A stretch of DNA of 64,000 nucleotides from Pinus tabuliformis (taxonomy: Eukaryota; Streptophyta; Pinopsida; Pinales; Pinaceae), in assembly GCA_031772625.1 (NCBI GenBank), contig CM062817.1:886452184-886516183 (forward strand), read 5' to 3'. The position numbers and the translations under genes are program-made. The notes beneath the pieces are model-generated. The model was not told the origin of the DNA. It worked only from the letters and a program-made list of their open reading frames with translations, and did not search any database. Numbering within the stretch: position 1 is the first letter of the stretch; every line of letters starts with the position of its first letter. Shown one piece after another: positions 55,400 to 64,000 of this stretch.

Positions 55400-58215
55400 C
55401 ACTTTGTGTGAATGCTTCGGCTGATTGTGAGGTTAAGGTTATCGGTCGTTGGATCTACAAGTCATCCCATTACTGGCTGCTTGAGTCGCATGCCTCCTTT
55501 AACAGTAGGACCTGCATCTGAACCGGCAGCCACAGGTCTCGGATTATTATTTTCGTCCTCGCCAATTCTTCCTCAATTGCGTCAACCTGGGCTTGGAGGA
55601 CGTCATGTTGTTCACTTATTTGGTGGAGTTGAGTAGGGTCTGTGCACACCCTTGTGCTGGCAAATAGGGATTGAATTTGCTCTCTCAATGGGTAGACCTG
55701 GTGATTTTTCAGAGCTAGACTGCCTGACTAGTTGTGGACCTTGCCCATTAAAGCGTATCTGTTGGTGAGGACTTCGGCTAGGGATTGTTTCTTCATCTCT
55801 AGCTCTCTGACCTTGCTTTCAACTGACTGTGCATAGATTTCTACAGGATTTGGCAGGGCGAACTAGATAGTTTCTAGCTTCCTCTTCATTTCTGCATTGG
55901 TGGCTACTAGGCGCATGCACACCGTCTGTATATGATCGCAACAATCGATCAAGGTGCAGGCAGACATGTCCGTCGGTGCTTCTGTGTTGGCTTCAGTGAC
56001 GGTTGGCCATATGGAGTGGAACTGCTGGGTAAGCTGATCCACTTGGGCTTGCAACCCCGTATTTGCCTCTTGCAGGCGATCTCGTTCTTCCGTCATTGCG
56101 AGCAGTTGCATCTTCTGCTGCTCATGTTCCTTAACCAAGTGCTCATGCAGGCTCTCAGTCCTATGGGCTGCTTGCTGGATAAAATAAAATAACTAAGCTG
56201 ATGACCAGTGATGGAGCGTATCAACCCGCATTATGTCTGGTTCTAGGAATTGTTGTTGTAAGGGTAGGTCGCTTGAATTGGACTTATTGGAGTGGGAGGC
56301 GGGTGAATGTTCTTGCTGAGATGGCTGAGTGGAATGTGGTGTGGTTGGAGTGATGCTAGGGTTTGGGGGGACTATGATCTTTATAAGGAGAGTGGGTAAG
56401 TACAGACCAGTCCTTTCCCCTTGCTAACTAGTATCTAGGTGTCTCCTAGCTGATGGGTCCAACTCAAGCATCTGTGTTGTACTCTCGATGGGTGGCATCC
56501 CTATGTTCGAGGTGGTGCCTTCTTTCCGACCATCTGATTGAACCTCTGCTTTCGCAGAAGTCCGCCAGTGGCCGAACAGGAGGATCTCAGACATAGTTGC
56601 GGAGGTGGAAGTGGTTTGCGGGGATGACTCCCATGATGAGCGTATTGCAGTGGATGTGGTGGCAAGGATCTCCTCAACTATGGCTGTTGCGGGAATGGGG
56701 TTTTTGACCTCAACAGTAAGGTCGACGACTGGAGCTAGGGTGTTAACTTTCGGCCTTTTGGCAGCCGACTTTTTGACTTGGGGGGTGCAGATAACTTGCT
56801 TCTTTTGGGGCTTGGGTACCGGCATCAGGGAGGGAGCCTAGGCTATGCCCATGGGAGGTGCGACTGAAAGAGGGGGCATTACAATTGGGAACAACATGGT
56901 TGAACCTTGAAAATGCTCAGGATAGTCACCCTCACCTGGCTCGAAGCTTGTGATTGTCCTTCTTACCTCGAACATTTTCTCTTCCATTTGGAGTAGCATC
57001 GGTTGGAGTACTTCATTTGTTGCCCTCTTGCTGCTACTTTCTGCCCCATCTCCCTCTCGGTTCGGTGGCATCAGAGCTCCGAACAGATACTTGGTCTTCC
57101 CTTTTGTTATTTCACAGGCCACTCCCGGCCAGGACTCCACTTCTCTGTGTAGGGCCTCCTCTGTCAGGCTAAACCTTTGTGGCCTTAATTTGAATGTGGT
57201 GGGGTTGACACATCATGGTCTAAGATAAGTATGTGCGTGTGAGGCACCGAACCAGAGCTCGCCTAAGAACTCATCCAGGAGAGCCCTAGGTATTCTCTCT
57301 GTGGACTAAATGGTGTCCACCATCTATGCGTACCAGATCTTGAAGGTTGTTTCATTGATCTCTTTTGTGTTGGGATCCCCCAATGCCCTCCATGGTTCAT
57401 ACCTAAGCACAATTGGTTGGTCTTTAGAAATAGTTTCCATCTACCTCTCTAGTGGTGGCCTCCACTTCCACATTGCCAGCGCCATTACCAAATACTCGAA
57501 CACAAATCCAGTGCTCTGCCAATAGACATCCTCACATGCCTCAAAAATTTTGTTGAGCATGAAGGCCGAACAATTGAGTATCTCTCCCTGGCAGCAGTGT
57601 TCTGCTATTGAAATGGTGTCCAGGGTGCACTCATTCCTCATCAAGTGCCTCATTTTCTTGCCTACAATAAGGTAGCAAATGAACCAGATGTTATCTTTGT
57701 TGATTCTGTCCAGATTCACACCTTTTCCCCCTCTCTGTCCCATAGCAGGTGTAGATGTTGTCTTCTATTTGCTTCTTCCCCCGCTGGGCCCTAGCCTGGA
57801 ATGCTATGATGATTACATTCTCCATGTCTTCCAACCCAGTCAATCGATAAATATCTTTAGCATATATAGGGTATTCTTTGTCCAGCCATAGCAAACCAAC
57901 ATGCATCCTGCTTGCCAATAGCTTGGTGCACTGCATGGCGGCCAATTGGGTGCCGAATACATGCAGATTTCTTAGGCTGAACAACGTGGAATTCTGTAGC
58001 CCTTTGAAGTCTTCTATGATTCTAGAGGCCCTGGTGCCATCCTCCCTTTGAAATTCTTCCGCGTATACTTCCCTTTTCATCGCTGGAAATTGGAACCCGC
58101 TTGTGAAGTCATTGTCAATGAGATTCGACCAGTCATACTTCCCATATAGGTCGTCCATGACTTCAATTCTTGCATCCAGAGCAGTTTGTGGGACTGATAG
58201 GATCCTTTTTGCCAT
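55400..58215 (-). pseudogene. extra ORF downstream of pol in element E, fossil
   Basis: It begins MAKRILSVPQTALDARIEVM at 58215 and runs leftward for roughly 900 codons in pieces. The first third looks globular (TLFSLRNLHVFGTQLAAM, YAKDIYRLTGLEDMENVIII, FEYLVMALAMWKWRPPLE, REVESWPGVACEITKGK). A Ser/Thr/Pro-rich linker with a basic patch follows (PKPQKKQVICTPQVKKSAAK). The last third has coiled-coil-like segments (EERDRLQEANTGLQAQVDQL; QISEQHDVLQAQVDAIEEEL). It is on the same strand as pol and about 700 bp after it. It is not gag, pol or a recognised envelope. Its overall plan resembles the LTR ORF of element D. Confidence 0.72.
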
Positions 58216-58923
<708 letters not shown>

Positions 58924-58929
58924 CTTGTG

Positions 58930-59965
58930 GAAGGGTTTCAGGCATGCGCCATTGACCCATCCCTGTAGTAGGACTCCATCGAGTTGTGCGAGTCTTACCG
59001 CACCTGATTCTTTTATTTGTGTAATGATGAATGGGCCTAACCAGTGCATTTGTAGTTTCCCTAGGAACTTGAGGAACTTGCTGTCATAGAGGAGCACTTG
59101 GTCGCTGACTTCAAATGATTTGTTCTTGATGTGTCTATCATGCCAAGCCTTCTATCTTCGTTGCTCGATAGATTGATGGAACTCCGCCAGGAACCACGTT
59201 TCATCGAGCTCCAACAACTGGCTCAGTCTGTCCCGCAAGGCACTGTTATCGGTCATTCCTGTAGCCTCTAAAATCAACATGCTGGGAAGTATGAACTCCG
59301 CTAGCACCACCGCCTCTCTGCCGTAGACGAGCTAGAATGGAGTTTGTTTGTGGAGTCTTTTAACTGTTGTTCTATATGCCTAGAGTGTCACTGGAATTAT
59401 TTCATCCCGGTTTGCCGATATGATTTTTGTGCCCTTTTTCCAGTATCTTGTTAAATGCCTCTACTGCACAGTTTGCCTATAGATGATAAGGACTACACTT
59501 TTTATGTTGTACCATAAAAGTTATTCATAGAACCTCAATTGTATCATTCAGAAAATGTGTGCCCTAGTCACTTGTGAGGTTTGTCGGGCATCCGAATCTT
59601 GAAATGATATTTTCAAAAATGAATCTCGTCGTTGTTTCTGCTATGCAGTCTTTCACTAGTGCGGCCTATGCCCATCTTGTTAGGTATTTTGTAGTCGTGA
59701 TTATGTATCGAGCTTTGGAGTGCCTTGCTGATGGGGATATTGGACCAATGAAATATATTGCCCACTTATCGAATATCTGCACCGTATGGACCAGGTGTAG
59801 TGGTAGCTCATCTCGTCAGGAAGGCTTACCAACCCTTTGACAGACATCACATTCATTGGCAAATGCCTTTGAATCCTTATGTATAGTGGGCCACCACAAT
59901 CTTGCATGTAGTATCTTTCTTGCAGTAGCTTTGCCCCCTACATGTCCTCCTGCGACCCCTGCATG
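58930..59965 (-). pseudogene. element E integrase region, fossil
   Basis: The zinc-binding part (AGGHVGGKATARKILHARLW through CDVCQRVGKPS) lies near 59950-59816. The core runs leftward with recognisable IISRFGCPTNL-like and AYRTTVK-like segments, and the C terminus carries LQMHWLGPFI and LDGVLLQGWVNGA near 59050-58950. Confidence 0.85.
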
Positions 59966-60339
59966 GCACTCCCATAGGACGGCTTCTCTTTCGTGTTGTA
60001 GGACACAACGTCTGAGTATTTGGTCCAAGCCCATTTTGTAAAGGTGTCCTGCTATGAGCTGGTAATCTACAGCTCTGACCACTAAGTGCCTCTTCTGCAT
60101 TGCTGTGTATCCCTGTGGGAAACTGCCTGTTGTTAGTAAAGTAGCAATTTCCTCTAGGTGATCGGGTATGGCTTCTATCCTGAACAGATCGGCATCAGGT
60201 AACCGATCGTCTATTGCTCTGTCATTCTCCCCTGTTTCCAAGCGAGACAGATCATCTAGGCCTAAATTCATTCTGCCTGGATTAACAACCACTTCAAATG
60301 TGAACTCTTGAAATTGTAACAAGCATCTACATATTCTTC

Positions 60340-60705
60340 CTTCCAGTACTGGCTTGTTTACTAGGTACTTCAGTGCCGAATGGTCTGTGAAAAATTTGAA
60401 TGGCGTACCTAGAAGGTAGTGCCTAAAATTTTGGAGAGAGTAGACCATTGCTATAGCTTCCCGTTCTGTTGTTGTGTATTTTCTTTCTACTATGGAGAGA
60501 TTTATGCTTGCATAGTATATTGGATGATCCATCTTCTCTCCTGGTTGCACTAGGATTGCTCCTAGTGCTATTCCAGACGCATCAATATGTACATGGAACA
60601 TTTTGTTCCAGTCAAGGTACACCAATATGGGGGCACTTACTAACTTCTCTTTCAGTTTGTCCAGTGTTGCTTGATAATCCATTGTCCAAATGAATTCTTT
60701 TGTCT
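60340..60705 (-). pseudogene. element E RNase H region, fossil
   Basis: FIWTMDYQATLDKLKEKLVS begins it, then FHVHIDASGIALGAILVQPG, YYASINLSIVERKYTTTERE, AIAMVYSLQNFRHYLLG and FKFFTDHSALKYLV follow. These are all standard Ty3/gypsy RNase H motifs. Confidence 0.9.
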
Positions 60706-60989
60706 TCCTTAGCAGTCTCTCCATTGGGGCTGTTATGGTTGCATAGTTCATGATGAACCTTATGTAGTACCCTATATGGCCTAGAGTTACTCTTAGTTGC
60801 TTCACGTTACGGGGTGGTTCCATGTGGACAATTGCTACATTTTTGGCAGGGTCCATGCAGACTCCATCTTTGAAAACAATATGGCCCAGCATAGTTCCAA
60901 AGGGAACCACGAAAATGAACTTTTTCAAATTCAAAGAGATCTGCAACTGTCTGTATCTTTCAAACATTACTCTCAATAGAATGGTATGG

Positions 60990-61640
60990 TTCTTCAGCAG
61001 GCTGTATAATGTCCAGTAGTCCATGTAGACTTCTAGGAACTTATGAACGTAGTCTCGGAATGCTGCTATTACAATCCTTGAAAAGATTGTTGGCGCATTC
61101 TTTAATCTGAATGGCATTACATTGTATGCGTACGACCCCCACTCCGTCGTGAAAGTTGTTTTCCTTTTATCTTCTTTGGCTATTCAGACTTGATGGTAGC
61201 CCAAGAAGCCATGTGTGAACGAGTATGCCTCATTCCTCGCAACATTGTCTAGGACTTCATTCCTGAAAGGTGTGGGGAATGGGTCGTACACGCACGCATT
61301 TTTCAGGCTTCTGTAGTCGATGCATACTCTAATCTTGGTCGCATCCTTCTTGTTCTAAATAACTATAGGGCTTATCCAGTCAGCTTCATCGACCGAAAAA
61401 ATGATTCCTATATCTAACGTTTTGTCAATATCCCTTTTAACTTTCTCTTTGACCCTTGGGATCAGCCGGTATGGTCTGTGCTTCACTGGTCGGACACCTA
61501 TTTTCAGAACAATTTTCATCTCTCCCAAGTTACCTTTTATCTCCTTGAGTTCTGCTATCGAAGTTGGGAACAGATCCTGGTATTCTTGTAATAAATCAAA
61601 ATTTTCTTTGGCCGTTTGTTCGTCCCAGTAGTCTCCCACT
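60990..61640 (-). pseudogene. element E reverse transcriptase region, fossil
   Basis: From 61639 leftward: LLQEYQDLFPTSIAELKEIKG and VKHRPYRLIPRVKEKVKRDI, the usual RT N-terminal approach, then IRVCIDYR-like sequence near 61320, and MPFRLKNAPTIFSRIV near 61110 with the catalytic box region just after (VYMDYW). Confidence 0.9.
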
Positions 61641-61959
61641 AATGATATCTTGGGTTTATCTTCCGTCCCTACATTCTATTTTCTTAGCTTCACTAGTAGG
61701 AGATGGGCGCCTTCCATCAAGGGACTCTTCCGAATCCCTCTTTCTCCCTCTGTTTCTTCAAAGGATAGGTGTCTAAGCCCTTCCAACCCGTCTTCTTTTG
61801 GTTCTGCATCAATTCTATCATAGGTCACAAATCCTGGCGATTCCATATCATACAAGCACTACAGGAAGTTTTCTTTGTGCTCCCCTTCAACTAGTGTCTC
61901 TGGGGTGAACAAAACCGCTTTCACTACTTGAAGTACTTCTGTCATTTGTGCTTCACTAC

Positions 61960-62400
61960 TTTTGAATGAGAAATCGTTAATGAACTGTGCTTTCAAAGCA
62001 TCCCAGGCAGCTATTTGTCATCGTAGTTCCTCTTGGATGTACCAAGCTTGGGGGATGGCGCTGAGGGTGTGTATAAAGGCATGCACCCACAGGTCCTTTG
62101 GCAGCCCCTGACTTTCCCAATTGGTCATGCACCATTTTACATGCTCCTTGGGACTTGAATTCCTTGTGTATTCTTTTTCATCTAGTGGCCTATCTTCTTT
62201 CTTGTTGAACCTTTCCTTCATTGCTCGCTTGGCATCCTTCCAGTCTTTCAGTACATGGCAGTGTGCTTTCCACCACCTTGCTGGTGTTGCCATGAGCGCA
62301 ACATCTAGTAAGGGAATTCTCTGGTCCTCCAGTACATCCTAGTCCATCTTGTCCAGGAACCGATCTATCGGTTCAAGGCCAAAGCACTTCGGGATGTTGT
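61960..62400 (-). pseudogene. gag-like helical domain between protease and RT in element E, fossil
   Basis: The segment ARWWKAHCHVLKDWKDAKRA, then HVKWCMTNWESQGLPKDLWV, HAFIHTLSAIPQAWYIQEEL and an AAWDALKAQFINDFSF-like tail, resembles a retrotransposon gag fold (WW...W...F, FIHTL...WY). It lies after the protease and before RT, not at the 5' end of the element. Confidence 0.65.
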
Positions 62401-62508
62401 CCTTCCCTATATCTCCCCAATTGACTCGACTTATCATTTTACATTGCCACGTTGTCATTTCGTACCCACCCTGCTACCATGCATTGCATGCATCTTCTGA
62501 ACCAGCAT

Positions 62509-63000
62509 CTAAACTTTGAATGCTCCTCCAGCTGTAGGATTTATGTAGTCCTCCCTCTTTCCTTCAGTGAGTGTATACAATTGATCTAACATCCTTGTTT
62601 CTTCCCTGTCGTCCGTTGGCTCTGTAAACCTGGGTCCTTGATAAGGGTCCAACAGCTGAATCACTCTCAGTCCTTCTGCTTCGAAGATCATCGGTTCTTT
62701 CTTCAAATCTATGACGGCATAGTTTTCGTATGCCTCATCAATCCCTAGGAGTGCTGGATACGGGTCTTTATCCCCCATAATGTCTATTACTTCAAAATCA
62801 GTGTGCGTTTTTACTCCCGCCACATAAACCTCTACATTCTCCAACCTCCCAATAGGCAATATGCAATATTGATTTGCCATTCTCAATTGAATTGGTGAAT
62901 ACTTCAGCTGCGGTTTCCCCATTGCTTCCCAGGTCTTCCGGGTAGGACATTTACATCCAACCTTAGAGGCTTCACTCTCCTGGAGGCTTTCTCTGACCAA
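62509..63000 (-). pseudogene. element E aspartic protease region, fossil
   Basis: IQLRMANQYCILPIGRLENV, VYVAGVKTHTDFEVIDIMGD and YPALLGIDEAYENYAVIDLK form the C-terminal two-thirds of a Ty3/gypsy retropepsin (the usual LPxGxLxNVxVxVxGVxxxxDFxVxDI...YPxLLGxxW/D pattern). The active-site triad would lie just upstream in poorly preserved sequence. Confidence 0.78.
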
Positions 63001-63449
63001 GCTTCACCTGGTTGTCCCGCATCCTCTCATTCTAGGGATACTTTGGCCTTTAAGCTTTTTCGCAGTTCCTGTAGCAGGGCCTCATCTTCAACAATTCTTA
63101 AGAATAGTTTAAACCATTCCCCAATGGGATGGGCAGGAGTGGGCTCGTAGACTTGAGGTCTTCAAGTGTCCCTCTCTTCCATCATTCCCTCGAACAATTT
63201 GGTTGCTTCTTGATAATACTGCTTCTGGCGCTTGGGTTGATATGCCTTTAGTGGTGATGCCGCTTTGACAATCACTGGGGTTTCCTCGGCGTAGCGATAT
63301 TCCCTTGTCTTCTTCCCTCCTCGAGTGATTATATTAATATTTGTCGCGGGGAAATCCTCGTTAGTCTAGGGCTCAACATTCACCAGGTTGGCCCCTCTCT
63401 ATCTGGTTCTCTCCTCCCATTTCGCAATGAGCTCTAGGTAGTCTTTTTT

Positions 63450-63933
63450 CGCATGGGTGTTAACTCTACATTTTGAACACCATGGTCTCCTTGGGAGCAG
63501 GAATTCCCTTGAGACATGTCCTTCCTGATCACAATTGTAGCATCTTAAGGGTCCTCTTCCCCCTGATCTTCCTCTACGTCCATTTCCTCCTCGCTCACCT
63601 CAGCTCGCTTCGCTGACCGTAAACATGGATCTATCCAGCCTTTTTGCCAAAGCATCCACACTGATTGGTGTGATGAGTGGTCAAATCATACAACTCACAA
63701 TAATTGTTATTGGGGACATTAGAGTACTTTTTCAGAACTGGACACATCTGTGGCAGGTGTCCATACGTTCTACAAATCTCGCAGAAGTCTACGTTATTCC
63801 TTCCTGGGAAGGGTCCTTGCACTCTGATTGCCGCAACTCCTGTGGTGGGAGTGGTTCCAGATGACCCCACTACCCCTCCTATTTGGTTAAGGCCTCGCAA
63901 TTGCAGGCATTCTGTCACAACATGCCCCTCCAC
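63450..63933 (-). pseudogene. element E gag with several zinc knuckles, fossil
   Basis: The sequence CEICRTYGHLPQMC near 63790-63750 is a CX2CX4HX4C knuckle. Knuckle-like segments EGHVVTEC, CELYDLTTHHTNQC and, further left near 63540, CYNCDQEGHVS and CSKCRVNTH suggest an array of about four or five, with basic Arg/Gly-rich linker. This is the C-terminal half of gag; the N-terminal part lies outside the window. Confidence 0.75.
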
Positions 63934-64000
63934 CAGGCAGTGGGTGCACCAAATGTTGGGCCTGGCTGGTCGTATGGGCTGGAGATCTCTCAGCTTCTCG

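Overview
This is nuclear plant DNA made almost entirely of nested, ageing LTR retrotransposons, with one recognisable host gene. The bulk of old Ty1/copia and Ty3/gypsy elements (LTR pairs differing by about 3 to 12% by eye), very large LTRs, AT-rich spacers and scarcity of genes suggest a large, slow-turnover genome such as that of a gymnosperm. That is an inference; no species-specific gene is present.

The central discovery is a histone H3 gene broken into three pieces across almost 22 kb. Read on the minus strand, its promoter, 5' UTR and start codon lie at about 25990-25750, codons 1-113 at 17998-17659, and codons 113-136 plus stop at 4126-4055. A Ty3/gypsy chromovirus-like element (C, 17999-25749) sits exactly at the start codon, with 5-bp target duplications gccat/tccat. 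A Ty1/copia element (A, 4131-17658, minus strand) sits in codon 113, with target duplications gtatc/atatc. A second copia (B, 10504-17012, plus strand) sits inside A's 5' LTR, with a perfect AATTC duplication. Removing the three insertions leaves 136 codons, the exact H3 length, with no indel but two in-frame stops and about 39 substitutions, so the gene is dead.

Layout. 1-4054: a gypsy-type LTR with leader (347 to about 2100), a possible second LTR fragment, AT-rich DNA and a foldback hairpin. 4055-25990: the split H3 locus with elements A, B and C. 25991-30140: non-coding DNA with a direct duplication, an 85-bp insertion and a tRNA-like SINE, the last two with long target duplications. 30145-31480: decayed coding-like sequence. 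31770-47690: element D, a Tat-like Ty3/gypsy whose LTRs are about 3.8 and 5.0 kb and carry a decayed extra ORF of roughly 1000 codons. 47691-54200: non-coding DNA with simple and irregular repeats, then a gypsy gag remnant (F, minus strand). 55400-64000: element E (minus strand, running off the window), a gypsy with gag knuckles, protease, an extra gag-like domain, RT, RNase H and integrase, followed by a long extra ORF with coiled coils.

No rRNA or tRNA gene, CRISPR array or intact host coding gene was seen. All retroelements are treated as fossils. Their boundaries are firm for A, B and C, good for D, and open for E, F and the fragment at the left edge.
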